A DNA stretch of 64,000 nucleotides, taken from the NCBI GenBank assembly GCA_019750135.1, contig JAIEOV010000006.1:62001-126000 (forward strand), given 5' to 3'. Position 1 is the first letter of the stretch. Every line of letters begins with the position of its first letter. Shown one piece after another: positions 16,071-26,530 of this stretch. Under the pieces are notes generated by a model. It was not told the DNA's origin. It saw nothing but the letters and a program-made list of their open reading frames with translations, and did no database searches. The position numbers and the translations under genes were made by a program. The stretch is from Reyranella sp. Its GTDB lineage: Bacteria > Pseudomonadota > Alphaproteobacteria > Reyranellales > Reyranellaceae.

Positions 16071-18007
16071 GTCTGGTCGACACCGCCGCGACATCGACGC
16101 TGCCCAAGCTGCTGCAACGCAACGCCGAGCAGGATCCCAAGGGGCCGGGCATCCGCGAGAAGACGCGCGGCGTCTGGCAGACCCTGACCTGGACGGGCTA
16201 TCGCGACCAGGTGCGCGACTTCGCGCTCGGCCTCGCGGCGCTCGGCTTCAAGCGCGGCGACAAGCTCTCCGTCGTCGGCGACAACCGCCCGCAGCTTTAT
16301 TGCGCCCAACTCTCGGCTCAGCTGTTGGGCGGCGTCTCGGTGCCGGTCTACCAGGATTCGATCGCCTCGGAGCTGGTCTATGTGCTGAACCACGCCGAGA
16401 CCTCGATCATCGTCGCCGAGGACCAGGAGCAGGTCGACAAGGCGCTCTCGCTCAAGGACAAGCTGCCGGAGCTGCGCTGGATCATCTATGACGATCCGCG
16501 CGGGCTTTCCTTCTACGACGATCCGGCGCTGCGCTCGTACGACAGCATCCTGGAGGAGGGGCGCAAGTTCGGCCAGGCCAACCCGGGCTTCTACGAGGCC
16601 GAGCTCGCCAAGGGCAGCGCCGACGACATCGCCATGATCGCGTACACCTCGGGCACGACCGGCAGTCCAAAGGGCGCGATGCTCAGCCATCGCAACATGA
16701 TCGCCACCGCCGAGGCCTTCATCGAGGTGAACGACGTCAAGCAGGGCGACAACTGGCTGTCCTACCTGCCGATGGCCTGGGTCGGCGATGCCGCCTTCAC
16801 GCTCGGCATGGCGCTGGTCTCCCGGCTGACGGTTAACTGCCCGGAGAGCCCCGAGACGGTGCAGCGCGACCTGCGCGAGCTCGGCCCCGACGCCATGCTG
16901 GCGCCGCCGCGCATCTGGGAGAACATGCTGACCCTGATGCAGATCAAGGGCAGCGACGCCTCGCCGATGAAGCGGCGCGTGTTCGAGCATTTCCGCGGGC
17001 TGGCCGAGCGCTGCGAGCTGAAGCGCAGCGACGGCAAGCCGTTGTCGCTCGGCGACCGGGTCGGCCTGGCGCTGGGCGAGCTCTTCGTCTACGGGCCGGT
17101 GCGCGACCAGCTCGGCCTGCGCAAGGCGCGTTGGTGCTACACCGGCGGCGCGCCGCTGGGGCCCGACACCTATCGCTTCTTCCGCTCCTTCGGCATCAAC
17201 CTCAAGCAGGTCTATGGCGCCACCGAGGCGTCGGCGCTGATCGCCTGCCAGGCCGACGCCGAGGCCAATCCCAACACCGTGGGCCGGCCGATCCCGCGCA
17301 TAGAAATCAAGATCGACGATCGCGGCGAGGTGCTGCTGAAGGGCTGCAACGTCTTCAAGGGCTATTTCAAGCAGGACGAGGTGACGCGCGACACCGTCAC
17401 GCCGGATGGCTGGCTGAAGACGGGCGATGCCGGCTTCTTCGACAAGCAGGGGCACCTGGTCATCATCGATCGCGCCAAGGACGTGGGTAAGCTTTCCGAC
17501 GGCTCGGCCTTCGCGCCGCAATTCATCGAGAACAAGCTGAAGTTCAGCCCGTTCATCCGCGAGGCGGTGGCGTTCGGCGACCAGCGCGCGTTCGTCGTCG
17601 CCATGATCGCCATCGACATGCAGACCTGCGGCACCTGGGCCGAGAAGCAGGGGCTCGCCTACACGAGCTTCATGGATCTCAGCCGCAAGCCCGAGGTCGC
17701 CGGGATGATCGGCGCGGAGATCGCCAAGGCCAATGCGACGCTGCCCGACGTGCAGCAGGTCAAGCGCTACCTGCTGCTCAACAAGGAGCTCGACGCCGAC
17801 GACGCTGAGATGACGCGCACCCGCAAGGTCCGCCGCCGCTTCGTCGCCGAGAAATACGCCAACGTCATCGAGGCGTTCTACGGCGGCGCCTCGTCGGTCG
17901 ACGTCACGATGGAGATCACCTTCGAGGACGGCCGCAAGTCGACCCTGAACTCGACCATTTCCATCTATGGCAACGGCGCGGTCGAACCCGCGCGGAAGGC
18001 GGCGTGA
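16067..18007 (+). CDS. AMP-forming acyl-CoA ligase (long-chain fatty acid-CoA ligase type)
   Basis: A 646-residue adenylate-forming enzyme that converts a carboxylic acid to its CoA thioester with ATP. The P-loop is AYTSGTTGSPKGAMLSHRN (about residues 193-211), the adenine motif is VYGATEAS, and the hinge motif is GWLKTGDAGFF with D453-region aspartate, then RAKDVGKL. The end RTRKVRRRFVAEKY matches the long FadD15/FAA-like branch. It sits inside a LivGHMF-type operon, which implies the importer brings in a fatty, aromatic or alicyclic acid that is activated at the membrane. A palindromic repeat separates it from the first permease gene. Confidence 0.92.
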   Translation: MSLVDTAATSTLPKLLQRNAEQDPKGPGIREKTRGVWQTLTWTGYRDQVRDFALGLAALGFKRGDKLSVVGDNRPQLYCAQLSAQLLGGVSVPVYQDSIASELVYVLNHAETSIIVAEDQEQVDKALSLKDKLPELRWIIYDDPRGLSFYDDPALRSYDSILEEGRKFGQANPGFYEAELAKGSADDIAMIAYTSGTTGSPKGAMLSHRNMIATAEAFIEVNDVKQGDNWLSYLPMAWVGDAAFTLGMALVSRLTVNCPESPETVQRDLRELGPDAMLAPPRIWENMLTLMQIKGSDASPMKRRVFEHFRGLAERCELKRSDGKPLSLGDRVGLALGELFVYGPVRDQLGLRKARWCYTGGAPLGPDTYRFFRSFGINLKQVYGATEASALIACQADAEANPNTVGRPIPRIEIKIDDRGEVLLKGCNVFKGYFKQDEVTRDTVTPDGWLKTGDAGFFDKQGHLVIIDRAKDVGKLSDGSAFAPQFIENKLKFSPFIREAVAFGDQRAFVVAMIAIDMQTCGTWAEKQGLAYTSFMDLSRKPEVAGMIGAEIAKANATLPDVQQVKRYLLLNKELDADDAEMTRTRKVRRRFVAEKYANVIEAFYGGASSVDVTMEITFEDGRKSTLNSTISIYGNGAVEPARKAA

Positions 18008-18027
18008 TGTTGACCCAACGCTCATGG

Positions 18028-18096
18028 TCTTCCGGACCGCGCGCGTCCCGCGCGCTCATGATCATGAGGCGCGCGGGACGCGCGCGGTCCGGAAGA
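18028..18096. repeat. Palindromic intergenic repeat, type B, copy 1
   Basis: Arms begin TCTTCCGGACCGCGCGCG at 18028 and end with the complement at 18096, around the centre TCATGATCATGA. The arms differ only by one extra G on the right side. The centre is shared with type A elements but the arm sequence is different. The terminal GGAAGA, together with the next two bases GG, forms the Shine-Dalgarno of the following permease gene. Confidence 0.9.
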
Positions 18097-18104
18097 GGAT
18101 GACA

Positions 18105-18998
18105 ATGTCTGAAGACCTCGAATTCTTCTTCGCCCTCCTGATGAGCGGCGCCTCGATCGGCCTGATGTACTCGCTGATCGCGCTGGGGTTCGTGCTGGTC
18201 TACAAGGCGACCGACGCCATCAACTTCGCCCAGGGTGAGTTCGTCATGCTGGCGGGCATGATCGTGGTCACCGTTCTCGGCGCCCAGGCGCCGCTGATCG
18301 CCGCCATCGTCGTCGTCCTGCTGGGCATGATCGGCTTCGGCTTCGGCCTGGAGAAGGTCGTGCTGCGGCCGCTGCTGGGGCGTCCGGTGGTGGCGGTCAT
18401 CATGGCGACCATCGGCGTCGCCGCCGTGCTGCGCGGGTGGGGACCGCTGGTGCTGGGCATCGAGACGCGTGCCTTGCCGCTGCCGATCGGTGACGAGCCG
18501 ATCTCCATCGGCCCGGCCACCTTGCCGCCGATCCAAGTGCTGGGCGCCGTGGTGGCGGTGCTGTTCTTCATCATCTTCTCCTGGTTCTTCAAGAAGAGCC
18601 GCATGGGCGTGGCCATGCGCGCCGTCGCCGACAACCAGCAGGTGGCGCAGGCCATGGGCATCAATGTCGAGCGCTACTTCGCGCTCGCCTGGGCGATGGC
18701 CGGCGTCGTCTCGGCGCTGGGCGGCATTGTGTGGGGCGCCATGCTGGGCGTCGACGTCCAGCTCGCCCTGGTCGGCCTGAAGGTCTTCCCCGTGGTGATC
18801 CTGGGCGGCCTCGATTCGATCGGCGGCGCGCTGATCGGCGGCCTGATCATCGGCATCGTCGAGAGCCTGGCGGCGGGCTACCTCGATCCGTACGTCGGCG
18901 GCGGCACCAAGGACTTCGCGCCTTACGTGCTGATGATCCTGGTCCTCATGATCAGGCCCTACGGCATGTTCGGACGCCGCCAGATCGAGCGCGTGTAA
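18105..18998 (+). CDS. Branched-chain-type ABC transporter permease (LivH-like)
   Basis: A 297-residue inner-membrane permease with about eight hydrophobic helices. The LivH hallmarks are present: IALGFVLVYKATDAINFAQG near the N-terminus, the coupling region AVADNQQVAQAMGINVERYF (about residue 172), and ILGGLDSIGGALIGGLIIG near the end. The start at 18105 is chosen because GGAAGAGG lies six bases upstream; an in-frame ATG at 18099 is too close to it. This Shine-Dalgarno comes from the tip of the palindromic repeat. The LivM-like gene begins 4 bp after the stop. Confidence 0.92.
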   Translation: MSEDLEFFFALLMSGASIGLMYSLIALGFVLVYKATDAINFAQGEFVMLAGMIVVTVLGAQAPLIAAIVVVLLGMIGFGFGLEKVVLRPLLGRPVVAVIMATIGVAAVLRGWGPLVLGIETRALPLPIGDEPISIGPATLPPIQVLGAVVAVLFFIIFSWFFKKSRMGVAMRAVADNQQVAQAMGINVERYFALAWAMAGVVSALGGIVWGAMLGVDVQLALVGLKVFPVVILGGLDSIGGALIGGLIIGIVESLAAGYLDPYVGGGTKDFAPYVLMILVLMIRPYGMFGRRQIERV

Positions 18999-19002
18999 GA
19001 CA

Positions 19003-20070
19003 ATGTTCCATCGCGAATCCGGAGTCTTCAAGACGACCTACGCCGCCGACATGGCGCTTTACCCGCTGCCGATCGCCAAATGGACGATGATCGCGCTGGC
19101 GGTGATCTTCGTGCTGATCATCCCGATGATGGTGCACGAATACTACCTGTCGATCCTGAACCTGATCTTCATCGCCATCGTCGGCGCGCTCGGGCTCAAC
19201 ATCCTGGTGGGTTACACCGGCCAGATCTCGATCGGCCACGGCGCCTTCATGTCGGTCGGCGCCTACACCGCGGCAAACCTGGCTGTGAAGCTCGGCCTGC
19301 CGTTCTGGCTGACGCTGCCGGCGGGCGGCCTGATGGCGGCGCTGATCGGCGTCGTCGTCGGCATGCCGAGCCTCCGCATCAAGGGGCTCTACCTCGCGAT
19401 CGCCACGCTGGCGGGCCAGCTCATCATCGAATGGACGATCAACCGCGTGCCGGCGATCTCGGGCGGGGCCCAGGCCTCGATCGAGGTCGACCGGCCGAGC
19501 CTGTTCGGCTTCGCCTTCAACACCCAGGGCCGGCTCTATTTCTTCCTGCTGTTCTTCGCCGTGATCGCCATCATCGCGACCCTGAACCTGGTGCGCAGCC
19601 GCATCGGCCGCGCCTTCGTGGCGGTGCGCGATCAGGACATCGCCGCCGAGATCATCGGCATCAACATCTACCGCTACAAGTTGCTCGCCTTCGCGATCTC
19701 GTCCTTCTATGCCGGCGTCTGCGGCGTGCTCTACACCTACTATTTCGGCATCGCCAACTACGAGCAGTTCCAGCTCATCGTCTCGATCGACTATCTCGCC
19801 ATGATCATCATCGGGGGGCTGGGTTCGGTCCTGGGATCGATCTTCGGTGCGATTTTCGTCACCTTGTTGCCCATCGCCATCCGCATTCTCATGGAGAATG
19901 TCGGGTCTCTGTTCTTCACCGCGGCCGAAATGGCCAACGTGATCTCGGGGCTGCGGCTGGGCGTATTCGGCGCGCTGATCATCTTCTTTCTCATCGTCGA
20001 GCCCGAAGGGCTCAATCGTCTGTGGAGGAATATCCGGAGCTATTTCCGGGTTTGGCCCTTCTCGTACTGA
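19003..20070 (+). CDS. Branched-chain-type ABC transporter permease (LivM-like)
   Basis: A 355-residue permease, partner of the LivH-like protein. After an N-terminal extension it has the LivM pattern LGLNILVGYTGQISIGHGAF (about residues 63-82), RIKGLYLAIATLAGQLIIEW, the coupling helix GRAFVAVRDQDIAAEIIGIN (about residue 203), and IIIGGLGSVLGSIFGAIFV. The C-terminus ends in the short cytoplasmic tail PEGLNRLWRNIRSYFRVWPF. It is followed 27 bp later by the binding-protein gene with a GGGAGG Shine-Dalgarno, so expression as one operon is expected. Confidence 0.92.
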   Translation: MFHRESGVFKTTYAADMALYPLPIAKWTMIALAVIFVLIIPMMVHEYYLSILNLIFIAIVGALGLNILVGYTGQISIGHGAFMSVGAYTAANLAVKLGLPFWLTLPAGGLMAALIGVVVGMPSLRIKGLYLAIATLAGQLIIEWTINRVPAISGGAQASIEVDRPSLFGFAFNTQGRLYFFLLFFAVIAIIATLNLVRSRIGRAFVAVRDQDIAAEIIGINIYRYKLLAFAISSFYAGVCGVLYTYYFGIANYEQFQLIVSIDYLAMIIIGGLGSVLGSIFGAIFVTLLPIAIRILMENVGSLFFTAAEMANVISGLRLGVFGALIIFFLIVEPEGLNRLWRNIRSYFRVWPFSY

Positions 20071-20097
20071 GGTTGGGGCTTACAAAGGGAGGAACCC

Positions 20098-21348
20098 ATG
20101 CAGAGGTTCGTTAAGAGTTGGCTGGGATTGGCGGCAACGACCGCGACCCTGGCGCTGGGCACGGGCCAGGCCTTCGCCCAGAAGGAAGTCATCTTCGGCC
20201 TGCAATGCGACCGCACGGGGCCGACGGCGAACGTGGGCACCGTGCTGTGCCCGGGCTACCAGGACTACATCGCCCTGGTGAACAGCAAGGGTGGCGTCGA
20301 GGGCCACAAGATCAAGGTCATCGAGATCGACAACGAGTACAAGGTGCCGCCGGCCATCGAGGCGCACGAGCGCTTCAAGAAGGAGGGCGCACTACTCGAA
20401 GCCCTCTACGGCACGCCGCAGACCGCGGCGCTGAACAAGAAGCTCGAAGAGGACAAGATCCTCGGCACGTCGCCCGGCTTCGGCACCGCCTCGGCGGCCG
20501 ACGGCAAGCGCTATCCCTACACCTTCCCGATCGCAGCCAGCTACTGGTCGCAGGCGGGTGCCGCCGTCGCCTTCGCCAAGGAGAAGCTCGGCGGCAACCT
20601 CAAGGGCAAGAAGATCGCCTACGTCTACTACGACAACCCGGCGGGCAAGGAGGCCCTGCCGATCCTCGAGGACCTCGCCAAGGACGAGGGCTTCGAGATG
20701 CGCACCTTCGCGGTGCCGGCGCCCGGTCTCGAGATGGGAGCGCAGGTCCTCGACATCACGGGCCGCTTCAAGCCCGACTTCGTCATCACCCACCTGTTTG
20801 GGCGCGCGCCGTCGGTCTCGATCAAGGAGCTGAAGGGCAAGGGCTTCCCGCTCAGCAAGGTGGTGGCGCTGGTGTGGGGCAGCTCCGAGGCCGACATCAT
20901 CGCCGCGGGCGGCATGGGCATGGCCGAGGGCTACAACACCATCCAGTTCGCCGGCGTCGGCAAGGACTTCCCGGTGATCAAGGACATCGAGGCCATGTAC
21001 AAGGCGCAGGGCAAGCAGCCGCCGAAGGAGATGGACTCGACGGTGCTCTACAATCGCGGCGTGCTGATCGCGGCGCTGCATGTCGAGGCGCTGCGCAACG
21101 CCATCAAGGCCAAGGGTGGTGCGACACCGACCTCGGAAGAGGTCAAGAAGGGCATGGAGTCGATCAAGGGCTTCACGCTGGGCGGCCTCGTCCCACCGAT
21201 GGAGATCACGCCGGCCGACCACGAGGGCGGCGGCTGGGTCGAGATCTGGACGGTCAAGGGCGGCAAGCTCGAGCGGACCAAGGCGTGGTTCCAGGGCTAT
21301 CGCCCGGTGATCCAGAAGCACCTCGCGGCGGAAGCCTCGAAGTCGTGA
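20098..21348 (+). CDS. Branched-chain-type ABC transporter substrate-binding protein
   Basis: A 416-residue periplasmic binding protein with a Sec signal peptide ending GTGQAFAQ (cleavage near residue 28). The mature part follows the LivK/receptor-ligand-binding fold: FGLQCDRTGPTANVGTVLCP, VEGHKIKVIEIDNEYKVPPA, and KIAYVYYDNPAGKEALPILE. Binding proteins next to LivG-ligase pairs usually take aromatic or aliphatic acids rather than leucine. It lies between the permeases and the second ATPase; a strong hairpin just downstream may raise its level relative to that ATPase. Confidence 0.9.
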   Translation: MQRFVKSWLGLAATTATLALGTGQAFAQKEVIFGLQCDRTGPTANVGTVLCPGYQDYIALVNSKGGVEGHKIKVIEIDNEYKVPPAIEAHERFKKEGALLEALYGTPQTAALNKKLEEDKILGTSPGFGTASAADGKRYPYTFPIAASYWSQAGAAVAFAKEKLGGNLKGKKIAYVYYDNPAGKEALPILEDLAKDEGFEMRTFAVPAPGLEMGAQVLDITGRFKPDFVITHLFGRAPSVSIKELKGKGFPLSKVVALVWGSSEADIIAAGGMGMAEGYNTIQFAGVGKDFPVIKDIEAMYKAQGKQPPKEMDSTVLYNRGVLIAALHVEALRNAIKAKGGATPTSEEVKKGMESIKGFTLGGLVPPMEITPADHEGGGWVEIWTVKGGKLERTKAWFQGYRPVIQKHLAAEASKS

Positions 21349-21363
21349 ACGTCTGACGAGGGA

Positions 21364-21387
21364 CGGGCGGCGAGCGATCGCCGCCCG
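21364..21387 (+). terminator. Hairpin between binding-protein and LivF-like genes (attenuator-like)
   Basis: Perfect 9-bp arms CGGGCGGCG and CGCCGCCCG with a 6-base loop, followed by ATTT. It lies 15 bp after the binding-protein stop and just upstream of the LivF-like ATG. Such hairpins commonly stabilise the binding-protein mRNA and partly terminate before the less abundant ATPase. The T-run is short, so full termination is unlikely. Confidence 0.55.
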
Positions 21388-21395
21388 ATTTCGCC

Positions 21396-22187
21396 ATGCT
21401 GGCGATCAACAACATCGAAGTCGTCTACGACCGCGTCATCCTCGTCCTGAAGGGCGTGTCGATCGACGTGGGCGAGGGCAAGATCACGACCCTGCTGGGG
21501 GCCAACGGCGCCGGCAAGACGACGACCCTCAAGGCCATCTCCGGCGTGCTGCGCTCGGAACGCGGCGAGGTGACAAAGGGGGCGGTGCTGCTCGGCGACA
21601 AGCGCATCGACGGCATGCGCGCCCACGATGTGACCCGGCTGGGGCTCGTCCAGGTGTTCGAGGGCCGGCGCGTGTTCGAGAACCTGACGACCGAGGAGAA
21701 CCTGATCGCGGGCGGCCATGTGCAGACCGCGGCCGCGGTGAAGCAGGGCATCGATCTCGTCTATTCCTACTTCCCTCGGCTCAAGGAGCGGCGCGGTCAG
21801 GTTTCGGGCTACCTCTCGGGTGGCGAGCAGCAGATGCTGGCGATCGGTCGTGCGCTGATGAGCCAGCCCAAGGTTGTCCTGCTCGACGAGCCCTCGCTCG
21901 GACTGGCGCCCATGCTGGTCGAGGAAATCTTCGGCATCGTCGGCCGGCTGGTGAAGCAGGAGAAGCTTTCGGTGCTGCTGGTCGAGCAGAACGCCACAAT
22001 GGCGCTGGGCATCGCCGATCACGGCTATGTCATGGAGAACGGCCGCATCGTGCTGGAAGGCGCAGCCGACAAGCTGCGCGACAATTCGGATATCAAGGAA
22101 TTCTACCTCGGTCTGAACGAAGGCGGGGCCCGCAAGTCCTACCGCGACACCAAGCACTACAAGCGGCGCAAGCGCTGGCTGTCGTAG
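21396..22187 (+). CDS. Branched-chain-type ABC transporter ATP-binding protein (LivF-like)
   Basis: A 263-residue ATPase completing the importer. Walker A is GANGAGKTTTLKAI (about residue 34), the Q-loop region is LGLVQVFEGRRVFENLTTEE, the signature is YLSGGEQQMLAIGRAL, Walker B is VVLLDEPSLGLAP, and the switch is VEQNATMALG. A C-terminal tail rich in Lys/Arg (SYRDTKHYKRRKRWLS) extends beyond the usual end of LivF. No good Shine-Dalgarno precedes the ATG; the preceding hairpin covers that region, so initiation may depend on its opening. It is the last gene of the operon. Confidence 0.92.
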   Translation: MLAINNIEVVYDRVILVLKGVSIDVGEGKITTLLGANGAGKTTTLKAISGVLRSERGEVTKGAVLLGDKRIDGMRAHDVTRLGLVQVFEGRRVFENLTTEENLIAGGHVQTAAAVKQGIDLVYSYFPRLKERRGQVSGYLSGGEQQMLAIGRALMSQPKVVLLDEPSLGLAPMLVEEIFGIVGRLVKQEKLSVLLVEQNATMALGIADHGYVMENGRIVLEGAADKLRDNSDIKEFYLGLNEGGARKSYRDTKHYKRRKRWLS

Positions 22188-22223
22188 TAGCGCGACCCCT
22201 GCGATGGGCGCTACGCTGGCCGC

Positions 22224-23249
22224 ATGCGCGCCGCCTGTGCGTTCCTGTTCTCGATCGTGGTCGCACTGCCGGCCTTCGGCCAGACGCAGCTCGCCCAGCA
22301 ATGTGCGGCATTCGGCGAGGCGCAGTACCGCAAGCTCAGCCCGTCGATCGACCGCATCACCGCGCTCGAGTTCCCGCCGCCGGCGCTCGAGCGGGTCGAG
22401 GCCAAGGCGGGATCGCAGACCGTCAGCACGGCGCTGACGCTGCGCGGCAGGCTCACCTTCCGCAACGGCCCGCCCTTCGAGACGCACTTCGTCTGCCTGC
22501 TCGACGCCCAGCGCCGGCCGATCTTCTTCTACGCCCTGCCGGCCCTGGCGACGCGCGGGGCGCCCACGCCGGTGACCCGCGGCGGCACGCCCGCGCCGCC
22601 GCCGACCGATACGCCGACCCTGCCGCTTGGCCAGGCACCGGCCTTGCCCGAAGCGGCGCGTCCGCCCTTGCCGGCAAGCGCCGTCCGCCTGCGCGGGCTG
22701 GTGCGCGACCTGGGCGGGCGCCTGCAGCTCCTGCCGTGCGACGGCTCACCGCTCAGCCTGGAGGACCGCACGCCGGCGCAGGAACTCACCCGCGCCCTGC
22801 GCGAGCTGACGACGGGCAAGGAAGGCCGCCCGATGTTCGTCGAGATGTACGGCAGCCGCGAGGTCGGGCTGGGTGCCGGCATCGCCGCGCTGGAGCTTCG
22901 CCGGGCATCGGTCGAAACGGCCGGCTGCCGCGAACGGTTCGACCATCGTGAATGGATCGGCACGGGCAACGATCCGGCTTGGCGCGTGGAAGTGACGTCG
23001 CGCGACATGGTTATCAGCCTGCTGGGCGGCCCGCCGGCACAGCGCGTGACCCATGCCGGGCCGCAGCGGCAGGATGGCACGATCATGTACACGTCCGCCG
23101 ACGGACCGGAACCCGTGGTCCTGATCAACGAGCAGCGCTGCGTCGATCCGCAATCAGGCTCATTGTTTGCCTATTCCGTGCAGGTCAGGAACGAGGGCCG
23201 CACCCTGGTCGGCTGCGTGGCGCATAATCCCAGCATGCCGGCGCCCTGA
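22224..23249 (+). CDS. Secreted protein of unknown function with COG3650-like C-terminus
   Basis: A 341-residue protein with a Sec signal peptide (MRAACAFLFSIVVALPAFGQ, cleavage near residue 20). Residues about 115-155 form a proline- and threonine-rich linker joining two domains. The C-terminal domain runs from EWIGTGNDPAWRVEV to SVQVRNEGRTLVGCVAHNP; the WRVEV plus final G-R-T-x-x-G-C pattern resembles the DUF/COG3650 domain of predicted periplasmic proteins (inference). The N-terminal half has two or three cysteines (QQCAAFG, FVCLLDA) and no family I recognise. The gene stands alone between the ABC operon and the sirtuin. Confidence 0.7.
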   Translation: MRAACAFLFSIVVALPAFGQTQLAQQCAAFGEAQYRKLSPSIDRITALEFPPPALERVEAKAGSQTVSTALTLRGRLTFRNGPPFETHFVCLLDAQRRPIFFYALPALATRGAPTPVTRGGTPAPPPTDTPTLPLGQAPALPEAARPPLPASAVRLRGLVRDLGGRLQLLPCDGSPLSLEDRTPAQELTRALRELTTGKEGRPMFVEMYGSREVGLGAGIAALELRRASVETAGCRERFDHREWIGTGNDPAWRVEVTSRDMVISLLGGPPAQRVTHAGPQRQDGTIMYTSADGPEPVVLINEQRCVDPQSGSLFAYSVQVRNEGRTLVGCVAHNPSMPAP

Positions 23250-23267
23250 AGCGTAGGAGGAGGGGAC

Positions 23268-24014
23268 ATGGACGACATCGAAACTCTGAAGGAAACGATC
23301 GGCTCGGCGCGGCGCATCGTCGCCTTCACCGGCGCAGGCATCTCGACCGAGTCCGGCATTCCCGACTTCCGCTCGCCGGGTGGCATCTGGACCAAGTACA
23401 AGCCGATCTACTTCGACGACTTCATGGCGTCCGAGGAGATGCGGCGCGAATCCTGGCGCCGCAAGTTCGCCACCGACGAGACCATGCTCAAGGCCGAGCC
23501 CAATGCCGGGCATCGCGCCCTCGCCAAGCTGGTCGAGCAGGGCCGCATGACCGCCATCATCACCCAGAACGTCGACGGCCTGCACCAGCGCTCGGGCGTG
23601 CCCGATTCCAAGGTCATCGAGCTGCACGGCAACACGACCTACGCCAGCTGCCTCGATTGCGGTCACCGCCACGAGCTGGAGCCGATCCGCAAGGCCTTCC
23701 TCGGCTCGGGCAAGCTTCCGCTGTGCCAGAAATGCGACGGCATCGTGAAGACGGCGACGATCTCCTTCGGCCAGGCCATGCCTGAGATCCAGATGGCGCG
23801 CGCCCAGGACGAGACGATGAACTGCGACCTGTTCATCGTGCTGGGCAGCTCCCTGGTGGTCTATCCGGCGGCCGGCTTCCCGCGCATCGCCAAGCGCAAG
23901 GGCGCGAAGCTGGTGATCCTCAATCGCGACGCCACCGACCAGGACGACGACGCCGATCTCGTGATCCATGCCGAGATCGGCCCGACCATGAGCAAAGCTG
24001 TTGGCGTGAACTGA
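23268..24014 (+). CDS. cobB: NAD-dependent protein deacylase (sirtuin, Sir2 family)
   Basis: A 248-residue sirtuin that removes acyl groups from protein lysines using NAD. The NAD motif is AFTGAGISTESGIPDFRSPG (residues 19-38), followed by TQNVDGLHQRSG and the catalytic H120 in ELHGNTTYASC. The zinc module is complete: C128, C131, C153 and C156. Position 3' of GIPDFRS lacks the Tyr/Arg pair typical of desuccinylating CobB, so deacetylase activity is more likely (inference). A GGAGGAGG Shine-Dalgarno precedes the ATG. Surrounding acyl-CoA metabolism fits control of acetylated CoA ligases. Confidence 0.92.
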   Translation: MDDIETLKETIGSARRIVAFTGAGISTESGIPDFRSPGGIWTKYKPIYFDDFMASEEMRRESWRRKFATDETMLKAEPNAGHRALAKLVEQGRMTAIITQNVDGLHQRSGVPDSKVIELHGNTTYASCLDCGHRHELEPIRKAFLGSGKLPLCQKCDGIVKTATISFGQAMPEIQMARAQDETMNCDLFIVLGSSLVVYPAAGFPRIAKRKGAKLVILNRDATDQDDDADLVIHAEIGPTMSKAVGVN

Positions 24015-24076
24015 CCAGTCTTCGTTGCAGCGCGGCATGGGACGCGGTTAAATCATCCTCTGTCGAGGAGGCAAGG

Positions 24077-25850
<1,774 letters not shown>

Positions 25851-25852
25851 CG

Positions 25853-26479
25853 GTGGACATTGCCGCCATAACGGCCCTGGCCCCGGTCATCCCGGTGCTG
25901 ACCATCGAGCGGGCGGCCGACGCCGTGCCGCTCGCACGGGCACTGGTAAAAGGCGGCCTGCCGGTCCTGGAGATAACGCTTCGCACGCGCAGCGCCATGG
26001 AGGCTTTGGAGGCCATTGCCAAGGAGGTCCCCGACGCCGTGGTCGGGGCCGGCACGGTCCTGGAAGCTGCTCAGGTCGAGCAGATTCAAAGGCTGGGAGC
26101 GAAGTTCGCCGTCAGTCCGGGCTGCACGCCGAGCCTCGTGTCGGCAACCAAGGCCGCCGGTCTGCCATTCCTGCCCGGTGTGCAAACGGTGTCGGAGGCG
26201 ATGGCCTTGGCGGAGCAGGGGTACCGGGTCCTGAAGTTCTTCCCGGCCGAGCCCGCGGGCGGACTGGCTTGGCTCAAGGCCGTCGGTGCGCCGCTGGCTG
26301 GGCTGCGCTTCTGTCCGACGGGCGGTATCGGCGCCGACACCGCCCAAGCTTATCTGGCATTGCGCAACGTCGCCTGTGTCGGTGGCTCGTGGATCGCGCC
26401 GGCCGCAGCGCTAGATGCCAAAGATTGGTCACAGATCGAGCGGCTGGCTGCCGCAGCATCAAATTATAAACGGTCCTAG
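25853..26479 (+). CDS. eda: 2-dehydro-3-deoxyphosphogluconate (KDPG)-type aldolase
   Basis: A 208-residue class I aldolase that splits 2-keto-3-deoxy sugar acids (phosphorylated or not) into pyruvate and an aldehyde. The catalytic glutamate is E40 in VLEITLRT, the Schiff-base lysine is K128 in VLKFFPAE, and the phosphate-binding segment is [12 protein letters not shown]. The start is a GTG at 25853, two bases after the SDR stop, with GGAG within the SDR's last codons acting as Shine-Dalgarno. A kinase for 2-keto-3-deoxygluconate lies 2 kb downstream, so a KDG to KDPG to pyruvate route is possible. Confidence 0.9.
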   Translation: MDIAAITALAPVIPVLTIERAADAVPLARALVKGGLPVLEITLRTRSAMEALEAIAKEVPDAVVGAGTVLEAAQVEQIQRLGAKFAVSPGCTPSLVSATKAAGLPFLPGVQTVSEAMALAEQGYRVLKFFPAEPAGGLAWLKAVGAPLAGLRFCPTGGIGADTAQAYLALRNVACVGGSWIAPAAALDAKDWSQIERLAAAASNYKRS

Positions 26480-26530
26480 CATAACGCGCGGAAAGATGCT
26501 TCAAAGGCACTGCAAGGACGGGCTGTCTTC

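Noticed and set aside
16037..18025. A 662-residue open frame on the minus strand
   Set aside because: It lies antisense to the acyl-CoA ligase, whose motifs are complete. The minus-frame protein is rich in Arg, Val, Asp and Leu with no domain, as expected in high-GC DNA.
21364..21387. Hairpin read as a full terminator of the ABC operon
   Set aside because: Only three T residues follow and the next ATPase gene clearly belongs to the same importer, so partial termination or mRNA stabilisation is more likely.
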